Positions 30,393 to 38,412 of a stretch of 64,000 bases of DNA are shown in pieces. Every line of letters starts with the position of its first letter. Within the stretch, counting starts at the first letter, position 1. The notes beneath the pieces were generated by a model, which made no database searches, was not told where the DNA came from, and saw nothing but the letters and a program-made list of their open reading frames with translations. The translations under genes and the position numbers were made by a program. The DNA is from Granulicella mallensis (GTDB lineage Bacteria > Acidobacteriota > Terriglobia > Terriglobales > Acidobacteriaceae), in contig NZ_JACHIO010000001.1 in the NCBI RefSeq assembly GCF_014203225.1, positions 124,001 to 188,000 of the forward strand, written 5' to 3'.

Positions 30393-31287
30393 GTGATTCC
30401 TCCAAAAGACTGTTGTCCCTTTCCACGTCGTACAAACCTCGTTCTACTGCGTCCAGAAAGAGCGTGGCCGCAAGCAGATCCGCGCTTCCTCCCGGAGAGA
30501 TGTTTCTGGCAAAAAGTTCACGATCAAGGCGACGCAACGCCGCGTCTCCGGCAGCAGAGCCAGGGCCTCCTGAGGAGAGCACCGCTCTCGCACCCCGTTT
30601 GACCGTCTGTAGCCCCTCGTCTCCGCCGCGATAGAGGACACAGGTGTCTTCCAGACTCGCCATAATGGCAAGGAGAGCGGAGAGCCTGCTGTTTGTCTCC
30701 GACACTCCACGCTCACGAGCAGCGCGCAGAGCAGGAAGACCAACCGCCACAACGTGAGGAAAGCCGGCATAAGCCTCTCCCCGCGCCCCTGTTGCTCCAT
30801 AACGGCTCCGAACCAGGTCACCATGAGAGACGAGTTGCGGCCTGGCAGAGTCAGGAAGTCGAGCGAGGAGACCTGCGTCTTCCGCGATGGCTTCAGGGCA
30901 GAGACTGTCACTGTGTGCCGTCGCCGTGACCAGGAGCCCCAACACCCAGATAGCTCCTTTGTGAGCATTGCTTCCGCCGGTTTTGCGCAGCATTGCAGCT
31001 TCTGCTTCACGGCCGATGGCGGCAACCTCTGCTCGTAAGGACCGGTCCATCGGGGCGGTGCACGATGCGGCAGCCATGGCCGCGAAGTACGGAGCAATAG
31101 CCCCCGCGGATCGTCGCATGATATCCAGCGACAGATCCGAATGCGCCCCGGATCCTCGCCGGTCAACCAGGCCAGGCTTGGGAGTGAGTTCGGCTTCGGC
31201 AACCAGCGCCTGCTGGGCCAACTCCGCCAACTGATCCGCCTTGAGCAACGCCGGAATCGTCTTCGTCATGAGAATCATGTTTGCCAT
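30379..31287 (-). CDS. mdcB: Triphosphoribosyl-dephospho-CoA synthase (MdcB)
   Basis: A 302-residue CitG/MdcB-family enzyme that makes the prosthetic-group precursor from dephospho-CoA and ATP. Hallmarks are LTPKPGLVDRRGSGAHSDL, GGSNAHKGAIW and SPGGSADLLAATLFL. The reading frame extends upstream to 31335, inside mdcA, but the ATG at 31285-31287 shares one base with the mdcA stop (TAATG) and has AGGA upstream, so it is the preferred start. Confidence 0.9.
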   Translation of the reverse strand: MANMILMTKTIPALLKADQLAELAQQALVAEAELTPKPGLVDRRGSGAHSDLSLDIMRRSAGAIAPYFAAMAAASCTAPMDRSLRAEVAAIGREAEAAMLRKTGGSNAHKGAIWVLGLLVTATAHSDSLCPEAIAEDAGLLARLPDSARPQLVSHGDLVRSRYGATGARGEAYAGFPHVVAVGLPALRAARERGVSETNSRLSALLAIMASLEDTCVLYRGGDEGLQTVKRGARAVLSSGGPGSAAGDAALRRLDRELFARNISPGGSADLLAATLFLDAVERGLYDVERDNSLLEESHGTD

Positions 31288-32942
31288 TACCAGTTCCTGA
31301 ACTTCGCGGGTGCTTGGTAGAGGCCGCCGGACCACGCGACCAGGTCTTCCATGCTTCGTGCTGCAAGCAGAGAACGGTTGGCCTGAAGACGATGGACACC
31401 GATGTCTTCGGGATACGCTACGATTCCCTTGCGCCGCAGCTCAGCGGTCTCCTCAGGCTTTGCCTTCAGGCCGACCGGGCTTACACCTGCGACTGCTGCC
31501 AGTGCACGGCGGCGCTCTTCGATACCCTCTGTCTTATACAGATAGGCAATGCCCTCTTCCGTCACCACGTGGCTTACGTCGTCTCCATAGATCATGATCG
31601 GCGCGATGGGCATCCCTGCCTGCTTGCCGACCTCGACCGCATCCAGCGTTTCAACGAAAGCAGGAACACCGCCTTTGGCAAAGGTTTCAAGCGTCTGAAC
31701 CACGAGCTTCCGTCCTCGTGCGGTCGGAGCAGGATCTGTTTTGAGGTCGAGCCACGCGGGACTTGAGTGCCTGCGTCCGTGGGGATCGCTTCCCATATTC
31801 GGCGCACCGCCGAAACCAGCTAAACGTCCCGTCGTTACGGTGGAAGAGTTGGCATCGCCATCCATCTGAAGAGTAGCTCCGACAAAGGCATCTACGGCGT
31901 ACTGTCCTGCCAGTTGGCAGAGAACACGGTTGGAGCGGAGGCTGCCGTCACGGCCAGTGAAGAAGATGTCAGGACGAGCGCGGATGTACTCATCCATTCC
32001 CACTTCGCTGCCGAAGGAGTGCACGCTCTCGACCCAACCGCTCTCGATGGCCGGAATCAACGTTGGATGCGGGTTGAGGGCCCAGTGTTTGCAGATCTTC
32101 CCGCGCAGCCCCAATGACTCGGCGTAGGTTGGGAGCAGAAGCTCGATGGCCGCTGTATCAAAGCCGATGCCATGGTTCAACGACTGAACCTGATGCCTCT
32201 CGTAGACGCCACGAATGACCATCATGCCTGTCAGGATCTGGAGATCGTTGATGTGTCGCGGATCACGCGTGAACAGCGGCTCCACGGCGAACGGCTTATC
32301 CGCCTCAATCACGATGTCGATCCAGGACGCCGGGATATCTACCCGGGGAAGTTTATCGACGATCTTGTTGACCTGCACGATCACGATAGCGTCATGAAAA
32401 GCCGCGGCTTCAACGATGACCGGAGTATCTTCAGTGTTCGGACCCGTAAAGAGATTGCCTTCCTGGTCGGCCTGCTCGGCACATACAAGAACCACATTCG
32501 GAACGAGGTCGACCAGCAGCCGCGCATACAGCTCGACATAGGTATGAATCGCTCCAATCTCGAGTACTCCATCTTCGAGAAGCTGCGCCACACGAAGACT
32601 CTGGGGCCCCGCGAAGGCAAAGTCCACCTTCTTTGCGATGCCTAGTTCAAAGAGTGTGAGGTGCTCGGGACGGCTGATGCTGGAGATGATGAGATGGAGA
32701 TCGTGAATCTTCTTCGCATCGACCTGTACCAGGGAGCGGGAGAGGAAGTCCGCCTGCTTCTGATTGTCTCCCTCCATCACGATGCGGTCGCCACTCACGA
32801 TGACTGACTCCAAGGCCTCGATTGTCTTCTCTCGATGCAGGACGGGGCCGCTCATCCAGGCTTGTACGGCTCGCATACGCCGCGCCTTCTCGTCACGCCG
32901 GGTCGTCCAGGACTTTCGTTGCTGCAGTATATGTTCGCTCAT
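31287..32942 (-). CDS. mdcA: Malonate decarboxylase alpha subunit (MdcA)
   Basis: A 551-residue acetyl-S-ACP:malonate ACP-transferase, the subunit that exchanges acetate for malonate on the carrier protein. CoA-transferase-like features include CAEQADQEGNLFTGPNTED, FSRSL-type residues near the start, and GFGGAPNMGSDPHGRRHSSP, a loop diagnostic for MdcA. The frame opens at 32966, but the ATG at 32942 follows AGAAGGAG at a normal distance. It is the first gene of the operon and is divergent from mdcR with a 106-bp gap. Confidence 0.93.
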   Translation of the reverse strand: MSEHILQQRKSWTTRRDEKARRMRAVQAWMSGPVLHREKTIEALESVIVSGDRIVMEGDNQKQADFLSRSLVQVDAKKIHDLHLIISSISRPEHLTLFELGIAKKVDFAFAGPQSLRVAQLLEDGVLEIGAIHTYVELYARLLVDLVPNVVLVCAEQADQEGNLFTGPNTEDTPVIVEAAAFHDAIVIVQVNKIVDKLPRVDIPASWIDIVIEADKPFAVEPLFTRDPRHINDLQILTGMMVIRGVYERHQVQSLNHGIGFDTAAIELLLPTYAESLGLRGKICKHWALNPHPTLIPAIESGWVESVHSFGSEVGMDEYIRARPDIFFTGRDGSLRSNRVLCQLAGQYAVDAFVGATLQMDGDANSSTVTTGRLAGFGGAPNMGSDPHGRRHSSPAWLDLKTDPAPTARGRKLVVQTLETFAKGGVPAFVETLDAVEVGKQAGMPIAPIMIYGDDVSHVVTEEGIAYLYKTEGIEERRRALAAVAGVSPVGLKAKPEETAELRRKGIVAYPEDIGVHRLQANRSLLAARSMEDLVAWSGGLYQAPAKFRNW

Positions 32943-32997
32943 TCGGCTACTCCTTCTGCCTTTCACTTACAATTAGAGTCTTGTTTTCGTGATTAGG

Positions 32998-33015
32998 ATA
33001 GTTGTATGTTTCTAT
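32998..33015. promoter_or_regulatory. Possible MdcR operator
   Basis: ATAG, ten bases, CTAT in the mdcA-mdcR gap, resembling a LysR-type dyad. A wider inverted pair GATTAG (32991-32996) and CTAATC (33033-33038) surrounds it. Position rather than a known consensus supports it. Confidence 0.4.
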
Positions 33016-33048
33016 GAGTGTGATGAATTTTGCTAATCAGGAGTGGTC

Positions 33049-33936
33049 ATGGAAATCCGTCAGATTCGCGCGTTTTTGTCCGTTGCAGACACGCTCCATT
33101 TCGGCCGTAGCGCAAAGCTCCTTTACCTGAGCCAGCCCGCACTCAGCCTGCAGATCAAGGCTCTGGAGGATGAACTCAAAGTAACGCTCCTGAATCGGAA
33201 CCGTCAGGGCACTTCCCTCACCGAGGCTGGACGAATCTTCCGAGAGAACGCTGCCATTGCCCTGGAACAGTTGGAAACCGCGAGCCAAAGGGCTCAATGG
33301 ACCGCTTCGGGCAGGCTCGGTCGTATCCGCATCGGGTTCATCTCCACGGCCGGACAAGAGATCGTGCCGACTCTTATACGACGATTTCGCACACTCTACC
33401 CCGACGTCGAATTCTCTCTTCGGAATATCCTCACCAGCGATCAAGTCGGTATGATTCAAAATCGCACCCTGGATGTAGGGTTTCTGCGTTTGCCTATCGA
33501 AGAAGCAAAAGGAATCGAGGTGGCTACCGTGCATCGGGAATCCCTCGTTGCTGTCCTGCCGTCGAATCATCGGCTTGCCTCCGGAAAAGAGATACGCCTG
33601 CGCGAGCTTCGAGGAGAGAAGTTCGTCATGTACGAACGGAATTTCGCTCCAGGATTCCATGACTTTCTGGCCGGCATACTCAACCGTGCCGGAGTGGTTC
33701 CGGATGTCTCCCAAACGGCGAGCGAAATGTCGACACTTGTCTCGCTAGTGGACTCCGGACTGGGTATTGCAGTTCTACCTGCTTCTGCTGTGAAGCAACG
33801 CATTGCGAAGATTGCCATCTGCTCGATCGTCGACAAAATTCCCCAGTCTGAAATCGGAATGATCTTTGCGAAACAAGCTAACGTTCCGGCCATCGAAAAC
33901 TTCTGTGATCTTGCTAGAACTCTCTTCCACATCTAA
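33049..33936 (+). CDS. mdcR: LysR-family regulator of malonate catabolism (MdcR-like)
   Basis: A 295-residue LysR regulator with an N-terminal helix-turn-helix (HFGRSAKLLYLSQPALSLQIKALE) shortened here to its core SAKLLYLSQPALS, and a periplasmic-binding-protein-like effector domain (FISTAGQEIVPTLIRRF; LVDSGLGIAVLPASAV). The ATG at 33049 follows AGGAG at five bases; the frame opens at a GTG at 33043. Its divergent position next to mdcA, matching the regulator of other mdc operons, makes malonate-responsive activation of mdcA-H likely. It lacks the paired Cys of OxyR. Confidence 0.82.
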   Translation: MEIRQIRAFLSVADTLHFGRSAKLLYLSQPALSLQIKALEDELKVTLLNRNRQGTSLTEAGRIFRENAAIALEQLETASQRAQWTASGRLGRIRIGFISTAGQEIVPTLIRRFRTLYPDVEFSLRNILTSDQVGMIQNRTLDVGFLRLPIEEAKGIEVATVHRESLVAVLPSNHRLASGKEIRLRELRGEKFVMYERNFAPGFHDFLAGILNRAGVVPDVSQTASEMSTLVSLVDSGLGIAVLPASAVKQRIAKIAICSIVDKIPQSEIGMIFAKQANVPAIENFCDLARTLFHI

Positions 33937-33960
33937 GAACAGTGTCCAGCGGAGTTAAGG

Positions 33961-34070
33961 AGAAGCTAGATTTCTCATACTAGCTTGCCCGTTGTCGCAA
34001 CCGATCTTCCCAGCGCCATCGCATTCGAAAATTCAGCAGGAATAGCCAAGTCATGGCGGTTTTTGCCAAA
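33961..34070 (+). repeat. Imperfect direct repeat, copy A
   Basis: About 110 bp aligning without gaps to 37241-37350 at roughly 72% identity by hand count. The best block is around AATAGCCAAGTCATG. It is noncoding and lies between mdcR and a terminator. Confidence 0.65.
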
Positions 34071-34091
34071 ATGAAAATTAAGTGGCTGTAA

Positions 34092-34125
34092 AAACGACGG
34101 CTGGGATTACTCCCAGCCGTCGTTT
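34092..34125. terminator. Bidirectional terminator between mdcR and the glycosyltransferase gene
   Basis: A perfect 15-bp stem (34092-34106 with 34111-34125), loop TTAC, with A residues on the left and T residues on the right. It serves convergent genes. Confidence 0.85.
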
Positions 34126-34151
34126 ATGTGTGTCGTACTCTGACAGCGGTC

Positions 34152-35456
34152 TTACGCGCGCGAGAGCTCCAGAGGACGATTTTCGAGGGCCTGCTCGAAA
34201 GCACGCTCGATAGCTTCGGCAGCGACGTCAAGTCCACGGCGCTTCGCAATCACGTCTCTGAAGTACTGCGCCTTCTCGCTATAAGCGGGAGTGTGCAGAA
34301 CTTTCTGAATCAACTCGTGAAGGCCGTCGATGGTGAGGTCGTCGACCTGAAGAGCCTCGCCGACTCCGTGGTGGGCAAGGCGGATAGCTACACCGAACTG
34401 GTCATAGCCGATGGGGATCGCCACCATCGGCACGCCCAGTGCGAGCGATTCAAGCGCCGTATTGAGACCAGCATGCGTAATACAAAGCACTGAACGCTTG
34501 AGAAGTTCGAGCTGAGGCGCTTTGTCGACGACGATCACGTTGGACGGGATGGGGCCAAGATCGGTGAGATCAATATTGGTCCCCTTCGCGAGAACGACCT
34601 GGATTTCGGGCATCCGTCCTACTGCGGGCAGAATGGTTTTATAGATGCTGTCGAGGCCGTTGACGAGGGTTCCCAGAGAGGCATAGACGAGGGGCCTGCC
34701 ATCCAGCTTCTCCCAGGGAAACGGGATGGGCTCGCGGCCTGCATCGTCGAAGAAGGGTCCGGCGTAGTGGAACTGTGGAGGCCAGGGAATGCCGGGCAAG
34801 TCGAACTCTTGGGGCGTTTGCGACACGACGGCTACCGCGTGCCTGGAGACCGTTGCAGCGGGATCACTCCAGTCCAGCTTCAAGCCGGCCCGCTCCGCGT
34901 ATTCTTCCGCGAGAGGTTGCACGATACCGAAAAATGCGTTGTCGCTCTTTTTGAGATCCTCGGTATTACGCGCACGCGCCTCGGGGGTGTCCTCGTACCG
35001 CCCCGACACAACAGAAGGAAGCGTGGCACCTGAAAAATCGATGTTCAAGATGGCCCATACATGCGCATACGGGATACCCAGACTCACAGGAACGACTTCG
35101 AGATACATGTGGATCGTGTCGAACACCAACGCCTGAACACCGGTTTCAGCGATTACACGCGGCAGGTGCTGCGACGCCAACTGAAACATGGCCCTGCCTG
35201 CCCCCTGAATGGTCCAGCGGGTTGTCTCCATGCCGTGGAGCTTTGCAGCCGGGGCGAGGATGCTCGCGGATGATCCTGCAGGAAGTTCCTCTTCGCAGTA
35301 GGAGACGAAGTTCAGTCCAGCGGCGTGGGCGTAGGGCCCGACATCAGGAATTCCAATGAAGACGATCTCGTGCCCCCGAGACTGCAATTTGCGGGCCAGC
35401 GCGATCATTGGATTGAGGTGGCCGGTGAGCGGCATACTAATAAAGCCAATTTTCAT
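34152..35456 (-). CDS. Family-1 glycosyltransferase (UGT/MGT type)
   Basis: A 434-residue GT-B fold enzyme. The N-terminus MKIGFISMPLTGHLNPMIAL is typical of macrolide/zeaxanthin-type glycosyltransferases. The nucleotide-sugar site is seen near the C-terminus as CITHAGLNTALESLALGVPM followed by IGYDQFGVAIRL. It should transfer a sugar from a UDP- or dTDP-donor to a small lipophilic acceptor; no acceptor is suggested by neighbours. The frame opens at 35507, but the ATG at 35456 gives the family N-terminus. A palindrome shared with the nearby SDR gene lies about 145 bp upstream. Confidence 0.85.
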   Translation of the reverse strand: MKIGFISMPLTGHLNPMIALARKLQSRGHEIVFIGIPDVGPYAHAAGLNFVSYCEEELPAGSSASILAPAAKLHGMETTRWTIQGAGRAMFQLASQHLPRVIAETGVQALVFDTIHMYLEVVPVSLGIPYAHVWAILNIDFSGATLPSVVSGRYEDTPEARARNTEDLKKSDNAFFGIVQPLAEEYAERAGLKLDWSDPAATVSRHAVAVVSQTPQEFDLPGIPWPPQFHYAGPFFDDAGREPIPFPWEKLDGRPLVYASLGTLVNGLDSIYKTILPAVGRMPEIQVVLAKGTNIDLTDLGPIPSNVIVVDKAPQLELLKRSVLCITHAGLNTALESLALGVPMVAIPIGYDQFGVAIRLAHHGVGEALQVDDLTIDGLHELIQKVLHTPAYSEKAQYFRDVIAKRRGLDVAAEAIERAFEQALENRPLELSRA

Positions 35457-35600
35457 TTGAAGACTCTCTCTATCTTTCTTGTGGTGTCTCGCGTCCGTCA
35501 GAAGCAACTGCGGTGCGGCTCAAAAGGCGCCGCGAACGCGTTTCCGCGTACTAAGAAAAACACGGAGAAAGGAAGTTTATTCCTGATCTTAGAGTTATTT

Positions 35601-35612
35601 CCGACCAGTCGG
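35601..35612. promoter_or_regulatory. Palindromic operator upstream of the glycosyltransferase gene
   Basis: CCGACCAGTCGG, a 5+5-bp perfect palindrome with a CA centre. The core CGACCAGTCGG recurs at 37212-37222 before the SDR gene. GAC-nn-GTC dyads are common among TetR-family operators, and a TetR gene is at 37574. Confidence 0.5.
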
Positions 35613-35720
35613 TATATTGATAAATTTTAGAAACAGCCATCCAGCCTTTAAATGGGTGTGCTATTGCGGGAAAGAATCAAGTCATCACTTCACAGGGAAA
35701 GCCAATCATGCCATGCGGAA

Positions 35721-36218
35721 TTAGCCGGTAGCATCGACCATAAGCTTGATTACCTTGGAGTCCAATGCCTCCGCGACCGCAAGAGCTTCTGCATTGCAAT
35801 AAGGCGCAAGATGACTTCGCATGGTGTCATAGCGAAGGTGTACGAGCCCATTCCGTTCAAAGACAAGGATCGTTATAGGGGCGTACGAACCAGCTTCAAG
35901 AATATGGCGAGCCATATCATTCATGATTAGAGGATTTCCCGCGATGATCCGCACCATGCGGTGCGACTGCTGCACTGACGGATCGCGCTGCATGGCAGCG
36001 CCCAGATCCAGCCTAAGAAACTCCATTAACCCTGCTGATCCAACGACTTCATTAATCAGAGTCTGAAACTCCGCGAACGAAGGCGAGTCATCCATTCTGC
36101 GTCTCAGATCGCCCATCTCTGGACGGCCAATCCCTTCATTGAGCCTCGCAAGGACCTCTTCGAAGCTTCTCGACGATTCCATTGAGACCCGATCTACCGG
36201 CACTACAGTGATAGTCAT
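35721..36218 (-). CDS. DUF302 domain protein
   Basis: A 165-residue cytoplasmic protein with no signal peptide. The second half fits DUF302: GNPLIMNDMARHILEAGSYA, then TILVFERNGLVHLRYDT and DSKVIKLMVDATG. DUF302 proteins often appear in stress or detoxification settings, but no biochemical role is established. The N-terminal ~80 residues are helical and unassigned. The ATG has AGGAG five bases upstream. It is separated from the SDR gene by 196 bp, so it likely has its own promoter. Confidence 0.75.
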   Translation of the reverse strand: MTITVVPVDRVSMESSRSFEEVLARLNEGIGRPEMGDLRRRMDDSPSFAEFQTLINEVVGSAGLMEFLRLDLGAAMQRDPSVQQSHRMVRIIAGNPLIMNDMARHILEAGSYAPITILVFERNGLVHLRYDTMRSHLAPYCNAEALAVAEALDSKVIKLMVDATG

Positions 36219-36294
36219 TTTTTCTCCTGAACGTACAGAAGCGTTGCATCACGCAGCTAATGGCACGGCATAAAGGCTAACTCCGCTCGGCCAA

Positions 36295-36308
36295 CGATAG
36301 CACTATCG
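36295..36308. promoter_or_regulatory. Palindrome upstream of the DUF302 gene
   Basis: CGATAG CA CTATCG, a perfect 6+6-bp palindrome about 77 bp upstream of the DUF302 start. Possible operator; the regulator is unknown. Confidence 0.3.
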
Positions 36309-36360
36309 CCTCCTGTCAGCATTCATCAGAAACGGGCACATTCTCTAGGGTCACCGTTCA

Positions 36361-36396
36361 CAACGGGCTTGGGACTGCGTTATCCCAAACCCGTTG
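36361..36396 (-). terminator. Stem-loop after the SDR gene
   Basis: A 14-bp stem (36361-36374 with 36383-36396) with one position that is a G-U wobble on the minus-strand RNA. It lies 18 bases past the SDR stop. No U-tract follows, so it may be a weak terminator. Confidence 0.5.
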
Positions 36397-36414
36397 CGGA
36401 GGACTCAAGAGCAT

Positions 36415-37155
36415 TTACCAGGGCAGTTCTTTGCCAAGATGAATGAACTTTCCGTTGGGGCCGTCCTCACCGATCAAGGCAAGTTCGACGCTGGTCTTGG
36501 CTCCGTCGACGATCTCCATCTGGGCGTGCTGCGTGCCCAATTCGGTCTTCACCCATCCCGGATGAGCCGAATTCACCTTGATGTTGGTGGACTGCAGTTC
36601 GGCAGCCAGGTGAACCGTGAATTGATTCAGCGCAGTCTTCGACGCGTTATAGGCGAAGGCCTTGAATGGCAAGATGGGGCTTCCAGGCATTGATTGCAGC
36701 GTAAGTGAACCCACGATGCTCCCTAGATTTACGATTCGGCCTGCAGGGCTCTTCTTCAGCAGAGGAAGAAACTCGCGCGTGATGGCAACAACGGAGAAGA
36801 GGTTTGCATTGAAGACCGACTGCAGCTCTTCTTCTGTCGTCTCGATGGTATGGGCATTCAACAGTCCCCCCTCACCCCCGACACCGGCGTTGTTAACAAG
36901 GATGTCGAGTTTGCCGAACTTCTCGGCCACAAAGCTGGCAGCCGCCTTTCGGTCCGCATCCTTGGTGATATCCAGGCCTACGGGATAGGCTTCGATGTTC
37001 TCCGCCACCAGTTTATCCGCGGCCTCTTGCGCAGCCTGCGCCGTCCTGCCGCCGACAATGACCGCAATTCCCTTATGCCCTAACTGACGTGCCGTTTCAA
37101 GGCCAATTCCACGAGTTGCTCCAGTAACGAGTGCTACTTTCTTATCGCTAGGCAT
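36415..37155 (-). CDS. SDR-family NAD(P)-dependent oxidoreductase
   Basis: A 246-residue classical SDR resembling carbonyl reductases. Motifs are TGATRGIG near the N-terminus, NNAGVGG, the catalytic Ser region NLGSIVGSL and YNASKTALN with Tyr and Lys, then NSAHPGWVKTELG. The ATG follows AGGAGG at eight bases. The substrate is unknown; the shared palindrome with the glycosyltransferase gene suggests a common stress or xenobiotic signal. Confidence 0.88.
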   Translation of the reverse strand: MPSDKKVALVTGATRGIGLETARQLGHKGIAVIVGGRTAQAAQEAADKLVAENIEAYPVGLDITKDADRKAAASFVAEKFGKLDILVNNAGVGGEGGLLNAHTIETTEEELQSVFNANLFSVVAITREFLPLLKKSPAGRIVNLGSIVGSLTLQSMPGSPILPFKAFAYNASKTALNQFTVHLAAELQSTNIKVNSAHPGWVKTELGTQHAQMEIVDGAKTSVELALIGEDGPNGKFIHLGKELPW

Positions 37156-37210
37156 CTATCTGCCCTCCTGAGTGAATTGGATGGAGATCTTCTGAAGGTG
37201 ATTCTTAAAA

Positions 37211-37222
37211 TCGACCAGTCGG
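37211..37222. promoter_or_regulatory. Palindromic operator upstream of the SDR gene
   Basis: TCGACCAGTCGG, sharing 11 of 12 bases with 35601-35612. On the minus strand it falls between a possible -35 TTGTAA and an A/T-rich -10-like TTTTAA, a typical repressor position. Confidence 0.5.
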
Positions 37223-37240
37223 AAGTATTTACAAGAGAAT

Positions 37241-37350
37241 ACCATCCAGATTCTTCATAGTAACTTTCCCGTTGCGCTAAGCGATCTCCTCACCATGATC
37301 GCTCTCGAAAAAGCATCAGGAATAGCCAAATCATGTTGTTTTTCGCCAAG
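37241..37350 (+). repeat. Imperfect direct repeat, copy B
   Basis: Partner of 33961-34070 in the same orientation, about 72% identical without gaps. With copy A it brackets the glycosyltransferase-DUF302-SDR segment. Confidence 0.65.
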
Positions 37351-37573
37351 ATTGTCGCCTCATCCGAGACTAGCTTCAGAATGGAACAGGACCGCGAGTG
37401 TCGATGTGGCGCGGGATGGAGCACGATTGCTCAGTCCGTATGGGCACAGGAGCGCACAGACGGCTCTCGAATCTGGTCGCATCCAAGAGAAAGATCATGC
37501 CAGCATTCAAGTTTGTTCGAAATGTAGTGACAACCGCGATCAGCGTTCCCGCTGTCAAGGCGCTGGCGAGAGA

Positions 37574-38164
37574 CTAAGTTTTTCTGTCGGTCAGGGTATC
37601 TAGATACGCGTTCATATGCTTTCCAGCTCTTTCGAGGAAACCTGACTTCTTATCGAGCCGATCCAGGACCATGGCTCCTTCAAAGAGCGATATCAAGAGG
37701 GCTGCCACGTCTTCCGGTTCGACGCCTGCCCGGATCTCCTTACGGGCCTGTCCTTCCGCCACAGTGTTCTGAAGGTAGAGACGCCATTGTTTGAGAGCAT
37801 TCCGCGCCAGCTTCTTGAGCGCCGGGTTGCCGTCATCGCTGTCGACAATGGTGTTAATCAGAGGACAGCCGCCCGAAAACTGGGGGAGCGATACCAGATG
37901 GTCGACGTGTAGCTTCAGCTTTTCAATCGCATTTGCGACGGTATCCATCCTGGCGAGCCGGGCGCTGCTTGTCTCCTTCCAGGCATATTCGAAGGCGGCA
38001 ATGGAGAGGGCCTCTTTATTGGGAAAGTGGCCATACAGGCTGCCTTTTTCCAGACCGACCGCCTCGACGATATCCTGCATGGAACAGCCATCGAAGCCTT
38101 TTCGATTAAAAAGGGGTGCCGCTTTCACGATAATCCGGTTCCGCGTTTCCGTTCCTTTGCTCAT
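37574..38164 (-). CDS. TetR/AcrR-family transcriptional regulator
   Basis: A 196-residue repressor. The N-terminal helix-turn-helix reads FDGCSMQDIVEAVGLEKGSL followed by YGHFPNKEAL. The C-terminal domain has GGCPLINTIVDSDDGNPAL, found in the TetR subgroup that includes LmrA/YxaF-like proteins. It is the closest TetR gene to the two palindromes at 35601 and 37211 and is the obvious candidate to bind them. The ATG has no clear Shine-Dalgarno sequence. A TTGCATGCAA palindrome at 38194-38203 upstream may be an autoregulatory site. Confidence 0.88.
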   Translation of the reverse strand: MSKGTETRNRIIVKAAPLFNRKGFDGCSMQDIVEAVGLEKGSLYGHFPNKEALSIAAFEYAWKETSSARLARMDTVANAIEKLKLHVDHLVSLPQFSGGCPLINTIVDSDDGNPALKKLARNALKQWRLYLQNTVAEGQARKEIRAGVEPEDVAALLISLFEGAMVLDRLDKKSGFLERAGKHMNAYLDTLTDRKT

Positions 38165-38412
38165 ATGTGATCTACTGTGCCCACCTCATCGTTTTGCATG
38201 CAACACTAATAGTAGACGGTGAATTGACCCCAAACTGCGACGTAGCAACCGCTCTCGCTCGTGGCAGCGCCTCATCCATCCATGGGTTCGAATTACCCAT
38301 GCCAGCACGGCCTCCTATACCTGAGCTTTTAGAGCGTACTGAAAAGAAGCGCAAAGAGTCTTGTCTGCCCGCTCCAGTTAAGGCCGGACAACCCTAAAAG
38401 GCAGCCACAAAT

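Larger units (their letters stand above)
37156..37573. other. 418-bp intergenic region with operator, repeat and a doubtful short frame
   Basis: It holds the SDR promoter region, repeat copy B, and a 26-codon open frame at 37497-37577 (MPAFKFVRNVVTTAISVPAV...) that overlaps the TetR stop. That frame has only a weak ribosome-binding site and could be chance or a gene remnant. Confidence 0.45.

Noticed and set aside
25780-34150. Mobile-element boundaries around the mdc operon
   Set aside because: No transposase, integrase, tRNA or target-site duplication was found; the repeat at 33961 pairs with 37241 and does not bracket the operon.
37497-37577. 26-codon small open frame before the TetR stop
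   Set aside because: Only a weak ribosome-binding site and no homologue I recognise; recorded in the intergenic entry but not called as a gene.
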